Part shown: positions 6,079 through 12,732 of the stretch, one piece after another | Numbering within the stretch: the stretch's first letter is position 1 | Layout of the letters: each line of letters begins with the position of its first letter | Virus record (IMG/VR): IMGVR_UViG_3300046790_000010 | Location: 1 to 26,569 of that record | Origin: a virus | DNA length: 26,569 nt | Strand: one strand, 5' to 3' | Position numbers and translations under genes: made by a program | The notes under the pieces: model-generated | The model's input: only the letters and a program-made list of their open reading frames with translations | Database searches by the model: none | Told to the model about the DNA's origin: nothing

Positions 6079-6273
6079 CTAGAGTAGCCGGTCAGTTTGG
6101 CGAAGCATGGCGTTGTATTCACGTTGTGCCAGTCTGCCAGCGTAGGACGACTCCATAATCATGGAGCGCGCGCAACCCTGCTCGATGCAGTAGCGGAGAA
6201 TCCCGGTCATGTTCGCGCGAGTATCGCTCTGCATGAATGCTTCGATACGCTGAACCGCTGAAGTAGCGGACAT
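6079..6273 (-). CDS. hypothetical protein, 64 aa
   Basis: A small helical protein with two cysteines in YCIEQGCARSM and an Arg-rich C-terminus. The ATG directly abuts the upstream stop (TAAATG), so translation is probably coupled. No domain or family is recognised. It sits in a run of five small genes packed without spacing. Confidence 0.6.
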   Translation of the reverse strand: MSATSAVQRIEAFMQSDTRANMTGILRYCIEQGCARSMIMESSYAGRLAQREYNAMLRQTDRLL

Positions 6274-6474
6274 TTAGCGCGATACCTGGCTGATACGTGG
6301 AGCATTGAAGTTGACGACGCGAGCGGCTGTCGGCGACTGGACAACGATACGCTCTACCTGATTGTGTTTGAGGTAGTCAACGAACGCGAGCGCGTCATCC
6401 TGCGAGTTGAAATGCTGAACGCGAGCGCCATAGCGCGAGAGAGTGAATCGGACTGTGTAGCGGTCAGTGTTCAC
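6274..6474 (-). CDS. hypothetical protein, 66 aa
   Basis: The predicted order is strand, helix, strand: a TVRFTLSRYGARVQHF strand region, then DDALAFVDYLKHN helix, then RIVVQS. This is a small alpha/beta fold without a known name. The start is a GTG at 6474 with GAGGA seven bases upstream, a strong site, so this is probably an independent translation start for the small-gene run. The C-terminal codons contain GATACCTGGCTGAT (6281-6294), a 14-mer repeated in the control region at 7384-7397. Confidence 0.65.
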   Translation of the reverse strand: MNTDRYTVRFTLSRYGARVQHFNSQDDALAFVDYLKHNQVERIVVQSPTAARVVNFNAPRISQVSR

Positions 6475-6548
6475 GATAGTTTCCTCGTTAGTGTTTCGCG
6501 TTTCGTCCTACATGGACTCAACGGACTGGCTAGTAGCCAGTGACGCGA

Positions 6549-6581
6549 AACGGACTGGCAGCATGTAGCCACCAGTCCGTT
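6549..6581 (-). terminator. hairpin after the 144-aa gene, possible weak terminator
   Basis: AACGGACTGG and CCAGTCCGTT form a perfect 10-bp stem with a 13-base loop, ten bases after the stop of the leftward gene at 6591. On the minus strand it runs into GTTTCGCG, only three T. A further direct copy of AACGGACTGGC lies at 6520-6530, so the downstream arm could pair with either copy. It is likely an attenuator or processing hairpin rather than a full stop. Confidence 0.45.
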
Positions 6582-6590
6582 ATGTGAGTG

Positions 6591-7025
6591 TTAGTCAGCC
6601 CATGCGATACCGAGCGCGGCGCTGGCCTTTGCGCGCGCTTCCGTTTCGCTTGCGCCTGCCGACTTGAAAATCTTCGTCATCTCGCGAAGCTTCAATTGGT
6701 CGTCCGTTTCGAGCGTCGGCTTCTTGATGCCCGCGAGGTTCAGCGCCTGAAGCATTCCCTTCTGGCGAGCATTCGCTTTTTCCTGCGCGTTGACGACATC
6801 CACGATATCGGCTTTCGACGGCCACTTGCCCGCCGTCTCTACGGCATCCGGCGTCAGAAACTTCCATGCGCGAGCGTAGTAGGTGAGTGGCGTTTCCAAC
6901 TTCTGACCGTAGGCGGACTCCATGACGCCGGAAAACTCGTATTCCTCGACGCCAGCCGGAAGTGGCGTAGCGGGTGCGACTGGCGTAGCGGTTTCGTTCG
7001 TTTCGGTCGTGTTCTGTTCGCTCAT
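6591..7025 (-). CDS. hypothetical early protein, 144 aa
   Basis: The first ~25 residues are disordered (Thr/Glu/Pro-rich). The middle (about 30-70) is mixed alpha/beta with aromatic residues, and the rest is helical and charged (IVDVVNAQEKANARQKGML). No family is recognised. It is the first gene of the second leftward cluster and borders the divergent control region, a typical position for a highly expressed early protein. GGAG lies about 10 bases before the ATG. Two longer frames overlap it, one on each strand, but both lack its sensible start and composition. Confidence 0.7.
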   Translation of the reverse strand: MSEQNTTETNETATPVAPATPLPAGVEEYEFSGVMESAYGQKLETPLTYYARAWKFLTPDAVETAGKWPSKADIVDVVNAQEKANARQKGMLQALNLAGIKKPTLETDDQLKLREMTKIFKSAGASETEARAKASAALGIAWAD

Positions 7026-7483
7026 GTTCTGTTCTGCTCCATGTATCGGGCTGACTCCATGCCAGCGCCGAACCTTTACGCCGCGCGATTCTGTCCGCTA
7101 GCGGCAAACTGGCCTATCCGTTAGGGGTCTAGGTTGTGGTGTCTCACGACAGCGCCTAAACGCTTAAAGGGAATCGGCACCTAACAGTGTCGCATGGCTG
7201 TCAATAGCGCGTGGAAACGGGCCGCCCAGTCGCTCACTGGTGAGCATTTCGTGCGGTTTCGGGTGCGAGGTTGGCGGCCTGTCTGACCGGCTGTGAGGCG
7301 ATTTGCGGGGTTTTCTCCCGGTGTCCGGCTGTGTGGCCGGTCAGCTAGTCCGACCCCGTAGGCGAGCGCGTAGCCAGTCGCCTATCAGCCAGGTATCGAG
7401 TAGGCGCCTATCAGCGGAGAACGGCTAGCAGACATCCGGGCATTACGTCAATTTGCGTTATGGGCACCGGCTGTGCTAGCGCC
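7026..7483. other. gene-free left part of the divergent control region
   Basis: No gene is supported. A perfect 9-bp inverted repeat CTGACCGGC/GCCGGTCAG (7283-7291 and 7336-7344) encloses a G+C-rich loop with a CCGGC/GCCGG inner hairpin. CGCCTATCAGC occurs twice (7379-7389, 7405-7415). Between and overlapping them is the inverse of GATACCTGGCTGAT (7384-7397), also at 6281-6294 and, as a 13-mer, at 5472-5484. CATTACGTC at 7441 is repeated near 7665. The leader of the leftward gene at 7025 must arise here, but no promoter is clear. Confidence 0.5.
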
Positions 7484-7733
7484 GTGGTCTGACCACTTAC
7501 CATGCGGGCTGTGCGAGTGGTCATACCACTTGCTTTGTCAAGTGACCGCGTGGTCTTACCACTTGCTTGTCAAGTTAATTAGTGGTCATACCACTTGGAC
7601 GCGCCCTGACATTTGCGCGCTTGTCAAGTTTTTATTTTCGACGTTTTTCCTAGGGATTTCGCACATTACGTCGCTTCACGTAGCCAAGTGGTCATACCAC
7701 TGGGGGGTACACCCATGAAAGTGGTCATACCAC
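7484..7733. promoter_or_regulatory. array of six phased palindromes with interleaved boxes
   Basis: GTGGTCATACCAC occurs at 7517, 7582, 7688 and 7721, with variants GTGGTCTGACCAC at 7484 and GTGGTCTTACCAC at 7550. Most are followed by TTG. Start-to-start distances are 33, 33, 32, 106 and 33 bp, about three DNA turns apart. A second element, CTTGTCAAG, lies at 7566-7574 and 7620-7628, with TTTGTCAAG at 7534-7542. On the minus strand these boxes read TTGACA. The layout suggests cooperative binding of a dimeric protein, either an operator array or replication iterons. No CRISPR features fit. Confidence 0.8.
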
Positions 7734-7754
7734 TTGCACCTCGGTTCGGGCTGC

Positions 7755-7862
7755 CTACAATCAAATGTTGGTCGGAAAATATAGTAGGAATATATAATAT
7801 GATAAGCTACAATCAAAAGTGTCAGGGAAAAGATAGTACGAATAGTTAGTATATAAAATTAG
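7755..7862. repeat. A+T-rich tandem repeat, unit about 52 bp
   Basis: Two imperfect direct copies begin CTACAATCAAA at 7755 and 7807. Both continue with a GGAAAA, TAGTA, GAATA and TATA order of blocks, the second copy being slightly longer. The sequence is much richer in A+T than its surroundings and directly follows the palindrome array. This could be an unwinding element of an origin or a pair of promoters; TTGGTC-17-TATATA is present in the first copy (7768-7796). Confidence 0.55.
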
Positions 7863-7958
7863 GGTCCCATACTAAGATACTATACTATAGGAAAGAGTCT
7901 CATACCTTGACCTATGTCGGTAGCTGCAACTCCCTCAGAATCAATGGGTTAGGTGGGC

Positions 7959-7987
7959 TTGACAAACGGGATCGACCGACCTAGACT
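7959..7987 (+). promoter_or_regulatory. rightward sigma70-type promoter, probably leaderless
   Basis: TTGACA (7959-7964) and TAGACT (7982-7987) are separated by 17 bp, identical in both hexamers and spacing to the leftward promoter at 4937-4965. The -10 ends five bases before the ATG of the HNH gene at 7993, so transcription would begin at or next to the start codon. No Shine-Dalgarno sequence is visible, in keeping with a leaderless mRNA. Confidence 0.6.
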
Positions 7988-7992
7988 AGCTC

Positions 7993-8364
7993 ATGACCAA
8001 AGCCGAACTAGGTAAGATGTTAGGAGTTAAGTTAGTTGAAGAACCCATAAAGAAATGTTGGTTCATACGAGACAGAGATTGGTCGAACTATACTACTATA
8101 AAGGGACTAGCAGCACATAGAGTCTCATACAGTGCAGCAATAGGTCCACTTAAGGTAGGAATGGAAATCTGTCATAGATGTGATAGAAAAGGATGTATCA
8201 ATCCTAAACATCTATTTCAGGGTACACATTCCGATAACATACAAGACGCGCGTAAGAAACATAGGATATTTAATATTAGAGTAGTACCTAAACTACATAA
8301 CATAACTAAAGAAGAACGTGATTGGGCTAGAATGAAACATCTTCGTAGATTGGTTGGGAGTTAG
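7993..8364 (+). CDS. HNH endonuclease, 123 aa
   Basis: The core runs from AAHRVSY (H42) through EICHRCDRKGCINPKHLF to a GTHSDNIQDA segment. H61 and H73, N70 and N82, and cysteines 60, 63 and 68 match the HNH_3-type pattern found in phage homing and free-standing nicking enzymes. The N-terminal 40 residues may bind DNA. It is the first rightward gene, directly before the probable TerS. In several phages an HNH enzyme next to terminase takes part in DNA packaging; alternatively it is a selfish homing enzyme. The gene is A+T-rich compared with the early genes, which may mark transfer. It has no ribosome binding site. Confidence 0.85.
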   Translation: MTKAELGKMLGVKLVEEPIKKCWFIRDRDWSNYTTIKGLAAHRVSYSAAIGPLKVGMEICHRCDRKGCINPKHLFQGTHSDNIQDARKKHRIFNIRVVPKLHNITKEERDWARMKHLRRLVGS

Positions 8365-8367
8365 AGT

Positions 8368-8994
8368 ATGCCCATAGGATTAGTTTCAGATGATGATTTC
8401 TTACGTGAACTGAGCAGGACGGTACCTGGTGGTAAGATTACTCCGGTAGTTCCTCCTACTGATACACTTACTGAAGTGGTGGATGCCCCTACAATTACGA
8501 GGGATGCAGTAGTAGAGGACACGCACTCTGCTGGACGTAACAAGGGTGACACGAACGTACCCGAGTCATTACGGAAAATCATTGGTGAGGAAGCAGTCAT
8601 TCATGGCAGGGCTTCCGCACTTCAGTTGGCGAAGGATGTAGGTGTATCCCCCTCATCCGTGAGTGCGTATGCGAAAGGTGCAACGAGCACCGCGAGCATC
8701 AAGTCCCCCGTCAAGTCGATTCTGACACACATCAACAAGTCGCGTGTACGTGCGGTGAAGCGCGCGTCCTCTACTCTGAACGCTGCGCTTGGAGCCATCA
8801 CGCAGGACAAGTTGGACTATGCTGATGTGAAGGATCTATCGACTATCGCTAAGGATATGTCGGTGATCATTAAGAATCTCGAACCCCCACCAGATAAACC
8901 AGGTGAAGGTGAGACTAAGGCGCCAGCTTTCGTAATCTTCGCTCCACAATTCAGGAGAGAAGAACAGTTCGAGACCATCACAGTTCAGGAGTAG
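8368..8994 (+). CDS. terS: probable terminase small subunit, 208 aa
   Basis: A helix-turn-helix is seen at about 84-104 (ALQLAKDVGVSPSSVSAYAKG region), followed by long helices at about 110-175 suitable for oligomerisation and a hydrophobic C-terminal tail (APAFVIFAPQF) like the part that contacts the large subunit. The first 65 residues look disordered. Small terminases recognise phage DNA and hand it to TerL; the length and domain order fit. TerL lies about 2.1 kb downstream, with five unusual genes between, so the call rests on the helix-turn-helix and cluster position. GGGAG lies upstream of the ATG. Confidence 0.65.
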   Translation: MPIGLVSDDDFLRELSRTVPGGKITPVVPPTDTLTEVVDAPTITRDAVVEDTHSAGRNKGDTNVPESLRKIIGEEAVIHGRASALQLAKDVGVSPSSVSAYAKGATSTASIKSPVKSILTHINKSRVRAVKRASSTLNAALGAITQDKLDYADVKDLSTIAKDMSVIIKNLEPPPDKPGEGETKAPAFVIFAPQFRREEQFETITVQE

Positions 8995-8996
8995 TC

Positions 8997-9554
8997 ATGC
9001 CTCTCACATCTATTCATACAGATCCGCTCCGTCCTGTGTTGAAGTCAGTCACTCCACCAGTTCTCACCACAGTTGAGCAGCGTGATTACTTGTGGTTGAT
9101 TCTGGATCTGTGCTGCTCAGATTCACGATTCGCTGAGAAGGCATACGCGGCCATCCTACTCGTACTCGCAGGTGGAGCTGAGCCTCTCCCTCCCGAAGTA
9201 GTTCTACCCAATCCTGTAATCACATCTCTGGTTCCATCTACCGCTGTAGTTGGTGGAGCTGACTTCACCTTACAAGTTCTGGGTACAGGATTCACAGCGA
9301 CCGCAGTCATTCACATCAATGGTACCGCAGCATCTCCTACTACATTCGTGAGTGCGACAGAACTTACCACTCCGGTAGATATGGGACTGGTGCTCGCTCC
9401 TGTAGTTGCTCCGATTACAGTAGTTGATCAGGGAGTTGTATCAGCTGCATTGGACTTCACTGTGACATCTCCTGTAGTGCTGAGTGCGGCGAAGATCAAG
9501 GAGATTGGTGACAACATTGTGAAGAAGCATGATGAGCGCGAGGGGAAGAAGTAG
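8997..9554 (+). CDS. Ig-like (IPT/TIG-type) domain protein, 185 aa
   Basis: Residues 72-157 carry the marks of an IPT/TIG immunoglobulin-like domain: NPVITSLVPSTAVVGG, then LQVLGTGFTATAVIHINGT, then the strands FVSATELTTPV. The first 65 residues are helical and the C-terminus is basic. Such domains on phage virions often decorate the capsid or tail and bind surface sugars. AGGAG lies five bases before the ATG and overlaps the end of the terS gene. Its place among the packaging genes is unusual. A surface-exposed structural role is likely but not shown. Confidence 0.65.
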   Translation: MPLTSIHTDPLRPVLKSVTPPVLTTVEQRDYLWLILDLCCSDSRFAEKAYAAILLVLAGGAEPLPPEVVLPNPVITSLVPSTAVVGGADFTLQVLGTGFTATAVIHINGTAASPTTFVSATELTTPVDMGLVLAPVVAPITVVDQGVVSAALDFTVTSPVVLSAAKIKEIGDNIVKKHDEREGKK

Positions 9555-9794
9555 ATGCCCACCGAGTTACTCTCCCCCGGCCCACCCACATTACTGAAGG
9601 CTGGAGTTGCATACGCATTACCAGCTGTGAAGGTGATGGTGTTCTCTGACTCAGCCGCTACACTCAGTGTCAGTAATACATTGGCATTCACTGCGTCTGC
9701 ACCTCTGACACTCACAGGTGGAGTCGCTCAGGTAGCGGGCGGTGGATTCATCAAGGCGAGTGCTGACGCTACCGTCACAGTTAAACGCGACTAA
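9555..9794 (+). CDS. small beta-rich protein, probably structural, 79 aa
   Basis: It is rich in Ala, Val, Thr and Gly with alternating hydrophobic strands, for example AVKVMVFSDSAATLSVS, and has no cysteine and few charges. This fits a small trimeric virion or fibre protein. The ATG directly follows the upstream stop (TAGATG), with GAGGGGAAG upstream. It has the same general look as the two small proteins after the capsid gene (18963-19572), though I cannot align it with them well. Confidence 0.6.
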   Translation: MPTELLSPGPPTLLKAGVAYALPAVKVMVFSDSAATLSVSNTLAFTASAPLTLTGGVAQVAGGGFIKASADATVTVKRD

Positions 9795-9804
9795 TTGGGG
9801 GTAT

Positions 9805-10245
9805 ATGACTTTACGCGCACTCACCATTACACTGTTGGTCGCGCTCGGAGTGTCATGCAGTGACACGAACATTATTATTCCTACTTCTCCTAGTGCTGTC
9901 GTTACTTCCCCTACTAATCCTGGCAATCCTAACAACCCGGTAGTTCAGACGCACAAGATTGAGTTCCGTGTAACGGGTAATGCGTTGGGAGCGCGCGTCA
10001 GATACTCGAATTCCAACGATGGACTCGCACAAGTTACGACAGTTCTACCCTTCGTGTTCAATATGACTACTTCCCAGCAGTCATTATTCCTGAGCATCGA
10101 GGCTACTCCAACTAGCTATTCAGTATTGACCACATTCCCATTCATGTCCGCCCAGATCTTCGTAGACGGATTACTGTTTCGTGAGTCATCCTCGTCCGAT
10201 TTCTTCTTACAGACGATCACAGCTAGTGGGACGTGGAGGCAGTAA
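9805..10245 (+). CDS. putative lipoprotein with MmpS-like domain, 146 aa
   Basis: The N-terminus MTLRALTITLLVALGVSC is a signal sequence ending in a possible lipobox at C18; the -3 residue is Gly, not the usual Leu. A Pro/Asn/Thr-rich linker (about 25-45) follows. The rest resembles the accessory domain of MmpS-type proteins: FRVTGNALGARVRYSN, then TTVLPF, then AQIFVDGLLFRES. I start it at 9805, where GGGGG precedes the ATG and the signal begins; a longer frame from 9742 would overlap the previous gene and bury the signal. A membrane-anchored phage lipoprotein may block superinfection. It could instead be a surface protein with no such role. Confidence 0.6.
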   Translation: MTLRALTITLLVALGVSCSDTNIIIPTSPSAVVTSPTNPGNPNNPVVQTHKIEFRVTGNALGARVRYSNSNDGLAQVTTVLPFVFNMTTSQQSLFLSIEATPTSYSVLTTFPFMSAQIFVDGLLFRESSSSDFFLQTITASGTWRQ

Positions 10246-10673
10246 TGGGTTTCATGAATGCGATGGGCAAGGCGTTTAAGGCACCAATCAAACCAATCCA
10301 GAAGATGGTGAATAAGGCACCTGGTATGGGTGCAATGAATAAGGCTGTTGGTAAAGTACCTGGTATGAACGCTATGGGTGGCGCTCTCGGTATTGGACCA
10401 TCGCCTCAGGCCGCTGCTATGCCACCTCCTCCACAGGATATGGGTCAACCAATTCCATCAATGGATCAGCCTATGCCTGATCAGAATATGGAAGTAGGTG
10501 GTGGCCCCCAGATGCCGCAGATTCCCCCACAGCCACAACAGCCACAGATGGGTGGAATGATGGGCGCATTACAGAAGCGTATGCCACAGGGTATGCCTCC
10601 TATGGGACAGCCACAGCAGCGTGGTGGTAATATGGGTAGGGCTATGGGCGGTGCGATGCGTCGTATGTTCTAA
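10245..10673 (+). CDS. Met/Pro/Gln/Gly-rich low-complexity protein, 142 aa
   Basis: Residues 1-50 form a basic amphipathic segment with an internal near-repeat (KAPGMGAMNKAVGKVPGMNAM region). The rest is dominated by Pro, Gln, Met and Gly, and it ends in a basic RRMF tail. It has no cysteine or catalytic motif. The ATG overlaps the lipoprotein stop as TAATG, with GGAGG upstream; a GTG at 10233 is less likely. Similar Met/Pro-rich tails occur in the portal protein here (C-terminus) but not as a separate domain. It may be an internal virion or membrane-active protein. The function is unknown. Confidence 0.6.
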   Translation: MGFMNAMGKAFKAPIKPIQKMVNKAPGMGAMNKAVGKVPGMNAMGGALGIGPSPQAAAMPPPPQDMGQPIPSMDQPMPDQNMEVGGGPQMPQIPPQPQQPQMGGMMGALQKRMPQGMPPMGQPQQRGGNMGRAMGGAMRRMF

Positions 10674-10690
10674 TGTAGTTCAGTTGACTC

Positions 10691-11080
10691 ATGCTGATAA
10701 TGTGCAAAGGTCTACCCGCGTCTGGTAAAAGTACGTGGGCGCTCGCACAACCCAACTGTGTAGTGATTAGTTCAGATGACATTCGAGTGCGCATGGGCGG
10801 CTTCAAACCAGAGCTAGAACATCTGGTTAAGATTGAGAAGTTAGCTCAGATTAGAAACGCACTACGTAAGGGACAGAATGTCATCTCGGATGATCCGAAC
10901 TACGGCAAGTCAATCGAGAAAGAACTACGCGGACTTGCTCGTAGATTCGGTACTGAGTTTCAGATCCATGTATTCGACACTCCAATAGAGGAATGTATTA
11001 GACGTGATGCACTCCGTCTTAAACATATCGGAGCGGATGCGATACGAAAGTATTTGAAGTATGGCTCGCAATCAGAATGA
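10691..11080 (+). CDS. polynucleotide-kinase-like P-loop kinase, 129 aa
   Basis: Walker A is GLPASGKST (7-15). ISSDDIR (26-32) matches the substrate-binding Asp/Arg of the T4 polynucleotide kinase family. SDDPN (66-70) and the lid ECIRRDALR (101-109) follow. The protein ends where the phosphatase domain of T4 Pnk would begin, so it is kinase-only. It would add phosphate to a 5' hydroxyl on nucleic acid, or to a small molecule, since the fold is shared by several kinases. It overlaps the start of the large terminase by 20 bp. No clear ribosome binding site is seen. A role in repairing broken ends or tRNA is inference. Confidence 0.75.
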   Translation: MLIMCKGLPASGKSTWALAQPNCVVISSDDIRVRMGGFKPELEHLVKIEKLAQIRNALRKGQNVISDDPNYGKSIEKELRGLARRFGTEFQIHVFDTPIEECIRRDALRLKHIGADAIRKYLKYGSQSE

Positions 11081-12710
11081 ATGGAAACCCGAACCTAAGC
11101 AGGAGCTATTCCTATCCATTCCTACCTCCATTAAGGAAGCATTCTATGGTGGGGGTGCAGGTTCAGGTAAGTCTGATGTACTTCTTCTTTATGGTATCGT
11201 ACACAGATGGCATGAACACCCCAAGTTCAAACAGGTGTTTATGCGGCGTTCTTTCCCTGAACTGAGGAACGAGATCATACCGAGAAGTCGCGAACTATAC
11301 AGGAGATTCGGAGCTACATTAAATAAAACTGAGATGTGCTGGACGTTCCCACGAGAAGATCAGTATGGAACAGGTACATCAACTAAGACAGGATTCACTA
11401 ACTCGGGTTCGATGATCTTTCTCGGACACTGTGAGAATGAAGATGATGTGCACAAATACGATTCAATGCAGATTAACTTGTTCACACCTGACGAGCTTAC
11501 GAGCTTTACAGAGTGGATCTATCTCTACATCGGATTTCAACGAGTTCGCTCACCTGTGCCAGAACTGCCTGCAATTATCCGAGCAGCAGGGATGCCAGGC
11601 GGCATTGGACATACGTGGACGTATAAGCGGTTTATTAAACCAGCTCCGAGTGGCGGAAAACTTATCGTCGGACGTGGTGGAAACAAGCGAATCTACATCC
11701 ACTCCACACTAGAAGATAATAAGCACATCGACCCTACGTATCGCCAGTCGCTACAGGGCATCACAATCGATGCTGAGCGTAAGGCGAAGTTACATGGCGA
11801 TTGGGAAGCGTATCAGGGCCAGGTCTTTGACGAGTTCAGAGATCATAAGTTTGAGGATGAGCCAGCCAACGCAATTCATGTAGTACCGCACTTCGAGATT
11901 CCGAAATGGTGGCCTAAGATTGTAGTAGGCGACTGGGGTTTCAGGGCGATGACGTGGATTGGGTATGGCGCCATCTCTCCCACGCGTAGATTATACATCT
12001 ATCGCGAGCAATGTTGGACTAAAACGAAGATAGCGGAGTGGGCACCTCATGTTAAAGCGTACATCGATAAGGAAAATCCGCGTCTTGTACGTTTCTGCAA
12101 ATCCGCGGGGCAGGATCGTGGGCAGGAGCATACGATCCAGCAGCAAATTGAGGATGAACTCAAGGTACCGGTAGAGTTATCTAATAACACCCCCGGATCG
12201 CGTGTGGCGGGTAAGATTCTGATTCACGAATATCTAAGATGGCAGCCCAAATTCATCAATCAGTTGGAGCTACCTGAATACGATGAGGAATACGCGATGT
12301 GGATTATGCGAAATAGGGGGATGGATGAATACAAAGCATACATGAATTCATTCCTCCCACAAGAGGAGGAGACTAATATCCCCAAATTACAGATACTAGA
12401 GGGCGCGTGTCCCATGCTGATTGAAGCTATTAAGGCTTGTTCATACGATAAGCCGAAGAATAACAAAGTCGTCGAAGATATCATGGAATTCGAGGGAGAT
12501 GATCCCATCGATGGACTCAGATATCTGGTAGATGCGGCTGAAGGATTCTTCGATGAGTCGAATGAGGAATTTAAGAAGATACAGAAGCAAGAAATTCTGG
12601 TTCAGAAGCTAGCGGCTACTAACGATTGGACCGCGTACTATAGAAATTCCGCGAAACTCGAAGAGGGAACTGAAGATACCATCAAGCCGGTGGGCCGCTA
12701 TCGTCATTAG
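11061..12710 (+). CDS. terL: terminase large subunit, 549 aa
   Basis: The ATPase has Walker A GGGAGSGKSD (30-39), a Walker B region INLFTPDEL (138-146) and a likely coupling segment IYIHSTLED. The nuclease domain starts at about 285 with VVGDWGF (D291 likely metal-binding) and ends with DPIDGLRYLVDA (481-492), whose acidic residues complete the site. The length is typical of TerL. It cuts concatemers and drives DNA into the prohead through the portal. Its start codon is inside the kinase gene. All core motifs appear intact. The packaging type (cos, pac or direct repeat) cannot be read from the protein. Confidence 0.95.
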   Translation: MARNQNEWKPEPKQELFLSIPTSIKEAFYGGGAGSGKSDVLLLYGIVHRWHEHPKFKQVFMRRSFPELRNEIIPRSRELYRRFGATLNKTEMCWTFPREDQYGTGTSTKTGFTNSGSMIFLGHCENEDDVHKYDSMQINLFTPDELTSFTEWIYLYIGFQRVRSPVPELPAIIRAAGMPGGIGHTWTYKRFIKPAPSGGKLIVGRGGNKRIYIHSTLEDNKHIDPTYRQSLQGITIDAERKAKLHGDWEAYQGQVFDEFRDHKFEDEPANAIHVVPHFEIPKWWPKIVVGDWGFRAMTWIGYGAISPTRRLYIYREQCWTKTKIAEWAPHVKAYIDKENPRLVRFCKSAGQDRGQEHTIQQQIEDELKVPVELSNNTPGSRVAGKILIHEYLRWQPKFINQLELPEYDEEYAMWIMRNRGMDEYKAYMNSFLPQEEETNIPKLQILEGACPMLIEAIKACSYDKPKNNKVVEDIMEFEGDDPIDGLRYLVDAAEGFFDESNEEFKKIQKQEILVQKLAATNDWTAYYRNSAKLEEGTEDTIKPVGRYRH

Positions 12711-12732
12711 TTAGTTAGTTTGTGAGAAATTG

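Noticed and set aside
6588-7124. 178-aa rightward frame and a 170-aa leftward frame
   Set aside because: Both are shadows of the 144-aa gene at 6591-7025. Their compositions are Arg/Leu- or Arg/Gly-rich, typical of out-of-frame translation.
7176-7204. Leftward promoter with TTGACA at 7204-7199
   Set aside because: The best -10-like sequence, TAGGTG, is only 15 bp away and the 17-bp position reads GGTGCC. It is possible but too weak to list.
7484-7733. CRISPR array suggested by repeats with about 17-20-bp gaps
   Set aside because: The repeats are only 13-16 bp palindromes, one gap is 106 bp, and the gaps partly repeat each other. No cas gene is near. It is a regulatory or origin array.
7473-7849. 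Two rightward open frames across the palindrome array
   Set aside because: Their repeated peptide text simply reflects the DNA repeats, and neither has a ribosome binding site.
7876-7896. T7-like promoter suggested by CTATAGGAAAGA
   Set aside because: Only the 3' half resembles the T7 consensus; the upstream half does not match and no phage RNA polymerase is visible.
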